From contig NZ_BMIV01000014.1 of NCBI RefSeq assembly GCF_014642735.1, positions 30,295-67,848 of the forward strand: a stretch of DNA of 37,554 bases. Reading direction: 5' to 3'. The stretch is from Paracoccus acridae. Its GTDB lineage: Bacteria; Pseudomonadota; Alphaproteobacteria; Rhodobacterales; Rhodobacteraceae. Within the stretch, counting starts at the first letter, position 1, and each line of letters begins with the position of its first letter. The notes under the pieces are model-generated. The model was not told where the DNA came from. It saw only the letters and a list, made by a program, of their open reading frames with translations, and ran no database searches. Both the position numbers and the translations under genes were made by a program. Shown here one piece after another: positions 17,141-25,928 of the stretch.

Positions 17141-17752
17141 TCACAAGGTGTCCGCAAGCTGGCGTTCGATCCTTTGCCGGCCTCGCCGGTTACGGATCTG
17201 TTCGGCATAAAGGGTCTTCGGCCTGAGGGTCAAGCGGCCCTCCGAGTGCTCGACATCGAAAACCCTGCGCGCGGCAACGATCCCCGAGGCCGCCGCCGTG
17301 ACCGCTGCCACTGTGACCTCGATGCAGGCCAGATCGGGGTCGTGCCTGGCGGTCCGGAACTGCCGCGCGGCCCGGTCCAGCAGGATGTCGATGGTGCCGA
17401 TCTCGACATATTCGCCGCTTTTCAAGGGCTGCTGAAGGGTTGCGCGATCCGTGCTGGTCTGCTCGGAAGGGGCGATTTCTGTCCGGTCCGCGACCGACAG
17501 GCTCCTGCGGCCAGACTTCGCGTGAACGGTCAGCATGATGTCGAGGACATAGATCGGCTCCAGTCCCAGATTGCTGACCAGCATCCGCCCGGAAAGGCCG
17601 CGATCACCACCAAGGGTGATGAGGATCTCGCTTCTGCGCCCTCGCCTCATGCTTTCCACAAAGACATGAAGATAGGTGATCCAGACTGCGGCCGTGATCA
17701 GCCCGACAATGGCCTGCACGACGGCGGCGTTCTGCAAGATCCAGTTCCACAT
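17141..17752 (-). CDS. Uncharacterised protein with one N-terminal membrane helix
   Basis: 203 residues from ATG 17752. The first about 35 residues (MWNWILQNAAVVQAIVGLIT, then AAVWITYLHVFVE) form one membrane helix followed by positive charges (RRGRR), so the rest is probably cytoplasmic. The remainder is beta-rich and soluble. A longer frame begins upstream but would run into the decayed transposase next door. It precedes the BCCT gene on the same strand, 92 bases from that TTG start, and might be co-transcribed. No family recognised. Confidence 0.6.
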   Translation of the reverse strand: MWNWILQNAAVVQAIVGLITAAVWITYLHVFVESMRRGRRSEILITLGGDRGLSGRMLVSNLGLEPIYVLDIMLTVHAKSGRRSLSVADRTEIAPSEQTSTDRATLQQPLKSGEYVEIGTIDILLDRAARQFRTARHDPDLACIEVTVAAVTAAASGIVAARRVFDVEHSEGRLTLRPKTLYAEQIRNRRGRQRIERQLADTL

Positions 17753-17769
17753 CCTGCTGAACGGAAGAG

Positions 17770-18330
17770 GCGAAGGTTTGGTTGCGCTTTCCAGGCAGTC
17801 TCGATGTTGACCAGCGGCAGGCAGGGCCATTGGCCAGCGCCGAACCGCTGGCGGACACTGGCTCATTTTTCAAACCAGCGATGATCCGAGCAGTTGAGCT
17901 GGATCAACTCGCCAAAAGCTTGCCGACGCAGCCGGGGCTGGTGGATACGGCGCCGCTGCGCACGGCTGTGCCAAAGCCCGGCCGCCATAATCTATTGCCG
18001 TAGGCTCTCGGACGAGATGCGAATACCATGCCGCTCGGCCAGCTTCTCAGCCGCCAGCGTCGGCCCGAAGTCGGGATAAACGCTGCGGATCAGGGAAAGG
18101 ATGTAGTCGCGCTTGAGAGCGCTGATGCGGATGTTCGAGGGTCGGCCGCGCAGCTTGTGGCGTACCGCCATGGCGCCTTTGTCCCGGACCTGGCCAAGCT
18201 GGCGTTGCACCTGCCGCTGACTGACGCCAAGCAGGCTGGCAGCTGTCGCTGAGCGCAAGCTGCCGTCCAGAACCTGCGCCACAACCTCGATCCGCTGAAG
18301 CTCGCGTTCGCTGATCAGGAGAAGTCCCAT
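17770..18330 (-). pseudogene. ISNCY-type transposase, decayed by nonsense changes
   Basis: The frame opens at ATG 18330 with MGLLLISERELQRIEVVAQV, an HTH (ATAASLLGVSQRQVQRQL) and DFGPTLAAEKLAERHGIRIS, typical of ISNCY-family transposases. It stops at TAG (17994-17992) where relatives have tryptophan. Beyond the stop the same frame continues with AAGLWHSRAQRRRIHQPRLR and FGELIQLNCSDHRWFE, still recognisable. It then meets a second stop (TGA) and fades out near CLPLVNIE around 17790. The catalytic DDE core is largely missing, so the element is dead. The membrane-protein gene begins right after the decay point. Confidence 0.75.
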
Positions 18331-18384
18331 GCCGATGCCCTTGTGTCACATCCTGCGCGCAAGGCTCCGGCAGCAGAGCAAGGG

Positions 18385-18425
18385 CGACAAATCAACTTTG
18401 CCAGTTCGCGACAATTCTACTCTGC
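18385..18425. repeat. Degenerate direct repeats at the ISNCY element end
   Basis: CGACAAATCAACTTTGC (18385-18401) recurs as CGACAATTCTACTCTGC (18409-18425), 24 bases apart and matching at 13 of 17 positions. They lie outside the start of the transposase pseudogene, where terminal repeats of the element are expected. They probably mark its left end. Confidence 0.5.
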
Positions 18426-18643
18426 GCCTACAGCCGCTCCAGTGTCTAACGGGTTTTATGGAGCGGCTTGCAATCTATCCTACTGCACGCGGTGGACAGG
18501 GGCTTTAGCTGTCGCGGTCATTTCCCCGCCCCGGTTCGTTCCCGCGTATGCGGAAAACGACCGCTGCTGGGTGCGAAGAAATTAAACAGCTTCACGTGAG
18601 CGGTAGAGGAGTCATGCGGCGGCGGCAACAGCCTATGCGCCCG

Positions 18644-19351
18644 TCAATACGTAGCCCTCCCGCCGGAGAGGTCGAAAACTGCTCCGGTCGAGAACGAGCA
18701 TTCGTCTGAAGACAACCAGGCGATCAAGGAGGCGACTTCGTCAGGTCTGCCAAGCCGGCCCAGAGGGATCTTCGCGATCATGGCGCTCCGGACCTTTGGC
18801 GCCATCTGGCTTATAAGATCTGTCTCTATCATCGCCGGCGCGACGGCATTCACACGGACATCGGTGTCGGCCAGCTCTTTCGCGAGAGACTTGGTCATGG
18901 CAATCACCCCACCCTTTGCGGCGGAATATGCCGTCATGGCAGCATTGCCCTCCTTGCCGGCCGTAGAGGCCAGATTGACGATCCGCCCACTGTTCTGAGA
19001 ACGCATGGACGGCACAACGGCCCTGCAGCACAAGAAGGTGCCCGTCAAGTTGATGTCGACCGTGCGCCGCCAGTCTGCCAGCGAGTAGTCTTGGATCGGA
19101 AGAGTGGGACCGGTGATCCCCGCTGCATTCACCAAGATATCGATTCGTCGGTGTTTGGAGAGTGCATCCTGCAACGCTTGCTCGATAGACATCTCGTCGG
19201 TGCAGTCAACCTGCGAATCTGCCGTCGTTGCCAAGTCCCAAGACAAAACGGTTGCGCCTGATTTTTGGAAGCGCGCGCGCACTGCGGCCCCGATGCCGCC
19301 GCAGCCACCGGTGATGATGGCAACCCGGTCCCGAAGATCGATGTCGTTCAT
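18644..19351 (-). CDS. Short-chain dehydrogenase/reductase (SDR), last gene of the catabolic cluster
   Basis: 235 residues from ATG 19351, which has GGAGG seven bases upstream; an ATG 15 bases further out is less well placed. Classical SDR: cofactor motif TGGCGGIG (14-21), NAAG (75-78), catalytic N101, S129, Y142 and K146. D39, about where the second strand ends (SWDLAT), suggests preference for NAD+. The family is too broad to name a substrate. In the context of the FAH hydrolase gene, a 2-keto-3-deoxy-acid 4-dehydrogenase is possible but unproved. Confidence 0.85.
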   Translation of the reverse strand: MNDIDLRDRVAIITGGCGGIGAAVRARFQKSGATVLSWDLATTADSQVDCTDEMSIEQALQDALSKHRRIDILVNAAGITGPTLPIQDYSLADWRRTVDINLTGTFLCCRAVVPSMRSQNSGRIVNLASTAGKEGNAAMTAYSAAKGGVIAMTKSLAKELADTDVRVNAVAPAMIETDLISQMAPKVRSAMIAKIPLGRLGRPDEVASLIAWLSSDECSFSTGAVFDLSGGRATY

Positions 19352-19383
19352 GAGGTGTCCTCCCATGCCCCATGGGTTGCAGT

Positions 19384-20187
19384 TCAGCGTGCCATAATGC
19401 CGGTTTCGACACCCACTCGGCGGTAGGCCGCTCCGGCGGTGAAGCCCCCATCGATAACGAAGTCTTCACCCGTCACAAACATGGAGGCGTCGGAAGCCAG
19501 GTAAAGGGCAAGCTGCGCGACCTCCTCGACTTCGCCGGCTCGGCCTGCTGGCGTCAGTCCGATCATTGGTCCCAAATGCGGTGAGCCTCGATTCAGTCCG
19601 GTTACGATCAGCCCAGGACAGATCGCGTTGACGCGGATGCTGTCCGCTGCGAACTCCATCGCGGCCGACTTTGTCAGCCCGCGCAGACCCCATTTGCTCG
19701 CCGTGTAGGCGGGATCGGAATGGCCGGAAAAGGCCGAGTTCGAAGATATGTTGATGATGCTTCCGCCCTGCCCTGCCGCCATGAGCGGTGCCATGGTGCG
19801 GATGCCCAAAAATGCTCCGGTAAGATTGATGTCCAGCAATCGGCGCCAGGCATCCGGCTCCGTGTTCGCGATGAGGGTGCGGTTGATGATGCCGGCATTG
19901 TTTACCAAGATGTCGGCCCTGCCGGCCCAATCATGCAACGCACGTGCAGCTGAAGCCCACTCTTCGAAGCTCGTGACATCCAGGCGGCGGAACTGCGCAG
20001 CGGGACCAATTTCTTCGGCAAGGGCCATGCCCTCGCCTTCAAGGATATCACAGATCATCACACGCGCACCGCATTCCGCCAGAAGGCGGACCTCGGCCGC
20101 ACCCTGTCCGCGCGAGCCTCCGGTAACGAGGGCCGCGCGGCCGGACAGATCGGTCATGGCATGGCGCCAGTCTGCGGGAGTGCTCAT
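19384..20187 (-). CDS. Short-chain dehydrogenase/reductase (SDR)
   Basis: 267 residues. TGGSRGQG (22-29), NNAG (96-99), N121, S149, Y161 and K165 complete the SDR active site. D47 (MICDIL) points to NAD+. The ATG at 20187 overlaps the preceding FAH gene by ATGA, indicating coupling; an internal ATG ten codons later (MTDLSGRAALVTGG) is an alternative start. It is probably an alcohol or sugar-acid dehydrogenase of the same pathway as its neighbours. Confidence 0.87.
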   Translation of the reverse strand: MSTPADWRHAMTDLSGRAALVTGGSRGQGAAEVRLLAECGARVMICDILEGEGMALAEEIGPAAQFRRLDVTSFEEWASAARALHDWAGRADILVNNAGIINRTLIANTEPDAWRRLLDINLTGAFLGIRTMAPLMAAGQGGSIINISSNSAFSGHSDPAYTASKWGLRGLTKSAAMEFAADSIRVNAICPGLIVTGLNRGSPHLGPMIGLTPAGRAGEVEEVAQLALYLASDASMFVTGEDFVIDGGFTAGAAYRRVGVETGIMAR

Positions 20188-21026
20188 GCCTGCACCATTT
20201 TCTGACGCTGGGTGCCAAGCCCCTCAATACCCAAGGTGACGACCTGCCCTGCCCGCAGATAAACGGGCGGCTTCATTCCAAGGCCGACCCCCGGAGGGGT
20301 GCCAGAGGAGATAATGTCGCCCGGCAGGAGAGTCATGAACTGCGACAGGTAGCTGACGAGACTCGCCACGCCGAAGATCATCGTGCGCGTATTGCCGGTC
20401 TGGCGACGTTCGCCATCCACATTCAACCACATGTCGAGCGCCTGAATGTCGTCTATTTCGTCCTTTGTCACCAACCAAGGGCCGATGGGACCAAAGGTGT
20501 CGTGGCTCTTTCCCTTGGTCCACTGCCCGCCGCGCTCCGACTGGAAGGCCCTCTCGGACAGATCGTTGATGACGCAGTATCCGGCGACGTGATCCAACGC
20601 TTCCGCTTCCGAGACGTATTTCGCCCGGCTGCCGATGACGACACCCATCTCGACTTCCCAGTCGGTCTTCTCCGACCCACGCGGAATTTCCACGTCATCA
20701 TTGGGTCCGCAGATGGCAGAAACCGCTTTTGCGAAGATCACCGGCTCATCTGGCGGTTCCTTTCCCGTCTCACGGGCGTGATCGGCATAATTCAAGCCGA
20801 TGCAGATGAACTTTCCGACGCTTCCGACGCAGGGTCCGATCCGATGGGTGCCAGTAATCTCCGGCAGCTGGACCGGATCGAGCACGGCGAGCTTGGCCAA
20901 TCCAGCAGGCCCCAAAACATTGCCGGCAATATCTTCCACATATCCGGAGAGATCACGTAGCTTGCCGGCTCCGTCCAGCATAGCCGGTCGCTCCTGCCTT
21001 ACCGGCCCAATTCGCATGAGTTTCAA
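20184..21026 (-). CDS. Fumarylacetoacetate-hydrolase-family enzyme, likely acyl-pyruvate or diketo-acid hydrolase
   Basis: 280 residues. The FAH fold is shown by VGKFICIGLNYADHARETG, GPNDDVEIPRGSEKTDWEVE and TFGPIGPWLVT, plus SSGTPPGVG. Metal-ligand candidates are E124, E126 and D155; K100 and K173 are also conserved. The sequence belongs to the group containing 2,4-diketo-3-deoxy-L-fuconate (or rhamnonate) hydrolases, which cleave a 2,4-diketo acid to pyruvate and a second acid. Members are often mislabelled ureidoglycolate lyase. Starts at TTG 21026 with AAGGAG five bases before; ATG 21017 is possible. The start MKLMRIGP fits the family N terminus. Confidence 0.87.
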   Translation of the reverse strand: MKLMRIGPVRQERPAMLDGAGKLRDLSGYVEDIAGNVLGPAGLAKLAVLDPVQLPEITGTHRIGPCVGSVGKFICIGLNYADHARETGKEPPDEPVIFAKAVSAICGPNDDVEIPRGSEKTDWEVEMGVVIGSRAKYVSEAEALDHVAGYCVINDLSERAFQSERGGQWTKGKSHDTFGPIGPWLVTKDEIDDIQALDMWLNVDGERRQTGNTRTMIFGVASLVSYLSQFMTLLPGDIISSGTPPGVGLGMKPPVYLRAGQVVTLGIEGLGTQRQKMVQA

Positions 21027-21067
21027 AGTTTCTCCTTTCGACTTTCAGGTGACCGCTGGTGACGTAA

Positions 21068-21853
21068 TTAGTAAAAATCAGGGGCCTTTTTCAGCGTGGA
21101 CCACTGCTCCGGATCATGTCCCGCAATCACCAGGGCATCGGTTTTGCGCTGCACCGCTCGCAGCTTCTGGACCGAACGCACGGCATCCACGGCCGAATGC
21201 AACGCGCCCGGCAATGCCCGCTCTTCCCAGTGATCAAGGGTGTCGGCGGCATCGACGGCAAGGAGCACGGCCTGCCGGGCCGTGCGGACCAGAACGGACT
21301 GGTGGCCCGTGGTATGTCCGGGAGAACGGATCAGTGTGACAGAGCCATCACCGAACAGGTCGTAGAAATCGCCCCAGGCTTCATCAAGGAGAAACCAGTC
21401 CACATCCGGCCGGTCGATATCCTTCCGGATATAGGCAAGAACCTGAAACCAGTCAGGTGTCCGGGCATAGTGCATCTCAGCCCGCTGCACGATATGCTTG
21501 GCGCCGGGGAACCGCCCCACTGCCCCCACATGGTCCAGATGAAGATGGGACAGCACCACGTGTGAAACACGCGACACGTCCAAGCCCGCTCGTTCCATCT
21601 GTGCCACACAGCCGTCACCGGGAGTGAGGACAGGCTCGAAGAAATCAACCACAGGGCCCCAGTGCCCACGAGCGTCAATCGCACATTCCTCGGGTGTGCC
21701 ACCATCAACGACGACCAAGCCTTTAGGGTGGTCGATCACATAGAACGGGACCGGGATCTCGAAGTCTCGTCCCTCGCCCTGATTGAGGTAGATGTCGTGA
21801 TACTTGCACTTCAGCGTTCCTGTCTGGAACAGGTAAAGCTTGACGTCGGACAT
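21068..21853 (-). CDS. Metallo-beta-lactamase-fold hydrolase, lactonase-like (AttM/BlcC group)
   Basis: 261 residues from ATG 21853, with AGGGA upstream; the frame upstream is out of register with the IclR gene. The HxHxDH motif is H103-L-H-L-D107-H108, with further ligands H180 (RSPGHTTGHQ), D201 and H246 (AGHD). This set fits the two-metal N-acyl-homoserine lactonase / gamma-butyrolactonase family. In this catabolic cluster a role in opening a lactone intermediate is more likely than quorum quenching; that is inference from context. The typical AiiA tyrosine next to the bridging aspartate is not obvious. Confidence 0.8.
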   Translation of the reverse strand: MSDVKLYLFQTGTLKCKYHDIYLNQGEGRDFEIPVPFYVIDHPKGLVVVDGGTPEECAIDARGHWGPVVDFFEPVLTPGDGCVAQMERAGLDVSRVSHVVLSHLHLDHVGAVGRFPGAKHIVQRAEMHYARTPDWFQVLAYIRKDIDRPDVDWFLLDEAWGDFYDLFGDGSVTLIRSPGHTTGHQSVLVRTARQAVLLAVDAADTLDHWEERALPGALHSAVDAVRSVQKLRAVQRKTDALVIAGHDPEQWSTLKKAPDFY

Positions 21854-21884
21854 GGCGTTTCCCTGATGAGTGGCGAGCTTGATT

Positions 21885-22721
21885 TCAGCCTGAATACACC
21901 GGCGATCTCCGTGGCTTGGCAGCGGCACCTGTCGCGATTGCATTGAAACGGCTTGCCCGCGCGATGCCGCGTTGGATGCCGCGCGACAACTCCCGGATTT
22001 CCTCGCTCAGCTTTTCGGGATCTGAGGCTTCGAAGCGGTCGGCCTGCAGAACGAACACCACGCTTCCCAGCACCTCCTCTTCGAGATCAAAAACGGGCGC
22101 GGCGACCCCAACCAGACTGTCGAAGACTTCGCCACTGGTAATCATCGCGCCGGCCGATCGAATTGCGGCCATGGCATCTAGAAACTCAGCCAGTGTGTGC
22201 CCCAGCCCGGCCTCGCGCAGCGCAGCCTCATTCCAAGTCCAGATCGATCGCAAGCGAGCCTGCGAGTGATTGGCAAGGATCACCTTAGCCATTGCGCCCC
22301 GGAAGAGCGGCATGGAACGACCAGGTCGGTAGATGTCGGGCATGCTGCGGTCAGCCCAGGCGAAGTCGGTGCAGAGCACCTTGTCCCCGTAATAGCTGCA
22401 CACCATGATGTTCAGTCCCGTGGTCTGTGCATAGTGACGGATCAGATGATGCGATGCGCGATGGAGCGGATCGTTTTCCCGGCGCAACATTTCCAGCTCG
22501 ATGACCCGCGAACCCAAGGCATAGGTTCCACCGCTCGCGGGCGTGAGCAAGCCTGACCGGGTCAGCGCCTGAAGATAGCGATAGGTGCTGGGCCGTGACG
22601 AGCCCGACAGCTCTGCAGCGCGATCAATGTCGATCACCACCTGCTGCTCATCAAACCCGTCGAGGATGGCGAGCATCTTCTCCAGACTGTTGGTTTTAGC
22701 GCTTGAAGGATCGTGCTCCAT
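21885..22721 (-). CDS. IclR-family transcriptional regulator
   Basis: 278 residues from ATG 22721 with GGAGA upstream. The N-terminal winged helix (SLEKMLAILDGFDEQQ, AAELSGSSRPSTYRYLQALT, GLLTPASGGTYALG) is followed by the IclR effector domain (RGAMAKVILAN, ITSGEVFDSLVGVAAPVFD). IclR proteins usually sense a pathway metabolite. Here the gene sits inside the operon, between the TRAP permease and the lactonase, in the same direction, so the regulator would be made with its targets. A palindrome upstream of dctP is a possible operator. Confidence 0.92.
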   Translation of the reverse strand: MEHDPSSAKTNSLEKMLAILDGFDEQQVVIDIDRAAELSGSSRPSTYRYLQALTRSGLLTPASGGTYALGSRVIELEMLRRENDPLHRASHHLIRHYAQTTGLNIMVCSYYGDKVLCTDFAWADRSMPDIYRPGRSMPLFRGAMAKVILANHSQARLRSIWTWNEAALREAGLGHTLAEFLDAMAAIRSAGAMITSGEVFDSLVGVAAPVFDLEEEVLGSVVFVLQADRFEASDPEKLSEEIRELSRGIQRGIARASRFNAIATGAAAKPRRSPVYSG

Positions 22722-22729
22722 GAGGTCTC

Positions 22730-24013
22730 CTAATGTCCGCCAATGAATTGCGCGGGAACCGTCACGATAGCAGGGAATAGGATCAGGAGCGCCAGAACGA
22801 TGAACTGCGCCAGGATGAACGGGAAGATGCCCCCGATCACCCGCCCCAGAGGCACTCGGGAAACTCCGGCTACGACATTCAGGACAGCTCCAACCGGCGG
22901 CGTCAGAAGGCCTACGGCTGTCGCGATCATGAACACCACCGAGAAGTAGATCGGATCGATGCCTGCAGCCTTGACGGTGGGCATCAGCACCGGAACGAGG
23001 ATAAGAATGATGGGCACCATGTCCATGGCGCAACCGATGACAAGAACCAGCACAACGATGGCAAACATCAGCAGGCGGGGATCATGGGCGAAGGGTTCCA
23101 CGATCGAGGCAATCTGATCGGTCAATCCGGCGATCGTCACCATCCAGCTCGACACCATGGCCGCTGCCACAAGGAACATGACCATGGCAGTGGTCTTGGC
23201 GGCACCGAGGAAAACGTGGAACAGATCCGACACCTTCAGTTCCCGGTAGATGACCATCGCGACAAATAAGGCGTAAACGGCCGCGATCACGCCAGCCTCC
23301 GTGGGTGTAAAAACGCCCATGCGCAATCCAACGAGGATGATGACGGGAAGCATGAGTGCCCAGATGCCATCACGGGCCTCGCGGCCGACCTTGCTCCAGC
23401 TCTGTCGGGGCAAAGGTTGCACCGGATCGCGGCGGGCAACGACAAACCATGTCAATGCCAGGATGGCGCACATCAGCAAGCCTGGAACGATCCCGGCGAT
23501 GAACAGGCGTGTGATGGACACGTTGCCGACCACGCCCAACAGGATGAAGCCGATCGACGGGGGAATGATCAGCGCAGAAATGCCAGCGGAAGCAATGAGG
23601 CCCGCTGAACGGCCTGGAGAATGTCCGGCCTTGATCATCATCGGCACGAGGATTGCAGACAAGGCCGCCGCGTCGGCCGCTGCGGAACCAGACAGGCTTG
23701 CGAGAACGGCCGCGGCAAGAATTGCCACATAGCCCAGACCGCCACGGACATGGCCGACCATCGCTACGGAGAGATTGACGATCCGGCGCGAAAGACCGCC
23801 GGCATTCATCAACTCCCCTGCCAGCATGAAGAAGGGAACGGCCATGAGCGGAAAGCTGTCAGCTCCGTTCAAGAGGTTCTGCGCAACAATCTGGGCATCG
23901 AAGAAGTCCAGATACCACATCAGTCCGATGCCGCTCATGATCAGCGCATAGCCAATGGGCATGCCGATGATCATGCTGCCCAGGAGACATCCAAGAAAAA
24001 TGACCAGGGTCAT
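22730..24013 (-). CDS. dctM: TRAP transporter large permease (DctM)
   Basis: 427 residues, about 12 transmembrane helices. LASLSGSAAADAAALSAILV, LIIPPSIGFILLGVVGNVSI and GLLTPPVGAVLNVVAGVSRV are the typical DctM loops. It is the sodium-coupled ion/solute channel of the tripartite transporter. It begins one base after the dctQ stop and is followed nine bases later by iclR, consistent with one operon. Confidence 0.95.
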   Translation of the reverse strand: MTLVIFLGCLLGSMIIGMPIGYALIMSGIGLMWYLDFFDAQIVAQNLLNGADSFPLMAVPFFMLAGELMNAGGLSRRIVNLSVAMVGHVRGGLGYVAILAAAVLASLSGSAAADAAALSAILVPMMIKAGHSPGRSAGLIASAGISALIIPPSIGFILLGVVGNVSITRLFIAGIVPGLLMCAILALTWFVVARRDPVQPLPRQSWSKVGREARDGIWALMLPVIILVGLRMGVFTPTEAGVIAAVYALFVAMVIYRELKVSDLFHVFLGAAKTTAMVMFLVAAAMVSSWMVTIAGLTDQIASIVEPFAHDPRLLMFAIVVLVLVIGCAMDMVPIILILVPVLMPTVKAAGIDPIYFSVVFMIATAVGLLTPPVGAVLNVVAGVSRVPLGRVIGGIFPFILAQFIVLALLILFPAIVTVPAQFIGGH

Positions 24014-24014
24014 G

Positions 24015-24539
24015 TTACTTCACCCCAGCCTGGCGCAGGGCTGCCGTTTCTTCATCTTCGATGTGAAGGCGGTCGAGCCGCCCCGTCATCACAAGCCAGA
24101 GCCGCCAAAGCAGGATTCCGCCCGTTGAAATGCCAAACACTAGGCCAACCCCGAAGAACATTGAGAGAGGCAGCCCACTGGCCGGAGCATAGGTTCTCGT
24201 GTTGACGGAAACCTGCGCCCAGCTTCCAACTACGACCAGCCAGGTCGCATAGAGCATCAGAATATGAGCTAAAGCCAAGCTGACCCGTCGAAGCGGACGC
24301 GGAAGGCTGTTTACAATGAAGTCGAGACCGAGGTGACCGTTCTCATGCAAGACTACGATGCTGCCAATGAAGACCATCCAGACGAACAGCCAACGGGAGA
24401 ACTCCTCGGAAACGGTCAGGCCCGAATTGAAGACATAGCGGAGCACGACATTGCCGAAGACAAGGACGACCATGCCGGCAAGGCAAAGGACGATGAACCA
24501 CTTCAGGATCAACAGGTATGTCTGGAAGATGCGGTGCAT
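24015..24539 (-). CDS. dctQ: TRAP transporter small permease (DctQ)
   Basis: 174 residues, four transmembrane helices, with VSEEFSRWLFVWMVFIGSIV and HLGLDFIVNSLPRPLRRVSL, which are the typical DctQ core. It pairs with DctM in the inner membrane. The ATG at 24539 has GAGG upstream. The gene follows the cupin gene by about 45 bases. Confidence 0.93.
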   Translation of the reverse strand: MHRIFQTYLLILKWFIVLCLAGMVVLVFGNVVLRYVFNSGLTVSEEFSRWLFVWMVFIGSIVVLHENGHLGLDFIVNSLPRPLRRVSLALAHILMLYATWLVVVGSWAQVSVNTRTYAPASGLPLSMFFGVGLVFGISTGGILLWRLWLVMTGRLDRLHIEDEETAALRQAGVK

Positions 24540-24583
24540 CGCTCACCTCAGTGGATGTTGCTGGACAGTATCGGCGCTGGAAA

Positions 24584-25012
24584 TCAGTCGGGACGCCGAT
24601 AATCGGCCAGCATCTCGTCTGGCACATCGGGCAGGTTCACGACGATATTGTCTGGCGTGCGGCAGGTCAGCCACGTCAGTCCTTCAGTAGTGGACATGTT
24701 TGCCTCGACATGCGGCATGTTCGGCGGGACGAACACGAAATCCCCGGTCGTCATGTCGACGAACTCCTTATAGTCCTCGCCGTAATAGATTCGGCCGTGG
24801 CCACTGAGGACATAGCCCCCCGTCTCGGCATCGCCATGATGATGGGGCGGCGAGCGGAAACCCGGTTCGTTCGTCACCTGGCCGAACCAAATTTTTGTTG
24901 CGGGCGTGTGTTGTGGACTGACGCCAGAGCGACGCACGCAGTCGCCTGACTGGCCAGTATTGTCATCCAACGAGGATGCTCGGGTGACGACAGGAACAAC
25001 CGGTTCCGACAT
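24584..25012 (-). CDS. Single-domain cupin protein
   Basis: 142 residues. Cupin motif 1 is PPHHHGDAETGGYVLSGHG, holding three adjacent histidines and a downstream glutamate; motif 2 is GDFVFVPPNMPHVEAN, giving the last histidine. Together they can bind one divalent metal. The N-terminal part (VVPVVTRASSLDDNTGQSG) is a variable arm. Such small cupins in sugar-acid operons may act as isomerases, epimerases or dioxygenases; nothing here decides. It lies between an SDR gene and the TRAP permeases of the same operon. Confidence 0.82.
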   Translation of the reverse strand: MSEPVVPVVTRASSLDDNTGQSGDCVRRSGVSPQHTPATKIWFGQVTNEPGFRSPPHHHGDAETGGYVLSGHGRIYYGEDYKEFVDMTTGDFVFVPPNMPHVEANMSTTEGLTWLTCRTPDNIVVNLPDVPDEMLADYRRPD

Positions 25013-25067
25013 GAAGACCTCTTCGAGTTTGGGGTAAGCGGTAGAAGCTGGCTTGTGGCAGGGCAGT

Positions 25068-25811
25068 TCAGTTCATGTGCATGCCGCCGTTCACATCGAT
25101 GCTCGACCCGGTGATGTAGGACGACAGGTCGGAGGCCAGAAAAAGGGCCGCATTGGCAACATCATCGGTCTCGCCGAACCGCCCGAGCAGGATCTGGGGC
25201 ATGACCTTGGCAGTCAGCTCGTCGTCGTAGAAATCGCGTGTCATCGATGACATGATCACACCGGGATTGATGGCATTGACCCGGATGCCTTGCGGTGAAA
25301 CATCCCGGGCCATGGCCCGGACGAGGCCCAGCACTCCTGCCTTGGAAGCGGCATAGTGAGGTCCACCCATCAGCCCGCCGCCGCGCTGAGCCGCAATCGA
25401 GGCAATGCAGATGATCGACGCCCCTGGCTGCATCATTCCCAGGGCGGTCTGGCACATCATCAGGGTTCCACGCAGATTGACGTCCATGACGGCATCGTAG
25501 TCCGCTGGTGTGATGTCTCGCGTCCGACGCGGCTGCGTAACGCCGGCGGAGTTGACCAGAATATGAAGCCCGCCCATGCGCTCGCGGGCAAGTTCCCCAA
25601 GCGATGCACAATCCTTCGCCACAGTAACGTCAGCTGGATGAGCAATAGCGTTGTCTCCAAGCGCCTCGGCCGCGTTTTCCACGCCCTTTGCGTCCCGGTC
25701 GGCAAGGATGACACGGGCGCCCTCGGCAATAAGCCTCCGGGCGACGGCAAAGCCGATCCCATCCATGTTGCCCGCCCCTGTGACAATGGCGGTGCGATCC
25801 TGCAAGAGCAC
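25068..25811 (-). CDS. Short-chain dehydrogenase/reductase (SDR)
   Basis: 247 residues from a GTG start at 25811 with AGGAG seven to eight bases upstream. The cofactor loop is TGAGNMDGIG (11-20), one residue pair longer than usual. NSAG (87-90), N112, S138, Y153 and K157 are the active site. D38 (LADRD) favours NAD+. It is the second gene after dctP and probably performs an early oxidation of the imported substrate, but this is only positional inference. Confidence 0.87.
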   Translation of the reverse strand: MLLQDRTAIVTGAGNMDGIGFAVARRLIAEGARVILADRDAKGVENAAEALGDNAIAHPADVTVAKDCASLGELARERMGGLHILVNSAGVTQPRRTRDITPADYDAVMDVNLRGTLMMCQTALGMMQPGASIICIASIAAQRGGGLMGGPHYAASKAGVLGLVRAMARDVSPQGIRVNAINPGVIMSSMTRDFYDDELTAKVMPQILLGRFGETDDVANAALFLASDLSSYITGSSIDVNGGMHMN

Positions 25812-25928
25812 GCAGCTTCTCCTCTGATGCTGGGTTCAAGTGGAGCAGACCTTCAGGCCTGCTGCCGGGGGTCTGCACCGAATTCCTGGTGCAGACCTAT
25901 GAGCGCTGCCAAGTGCGCCAGTTCTACC

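Noticed and set aside
21068..21853. Naming the MBL enzyme a quorum-quenching AHL lactonase
   Set aside because: The metal motif is shared by many lactonases and other hydrolases, and the operon context is catabolic.
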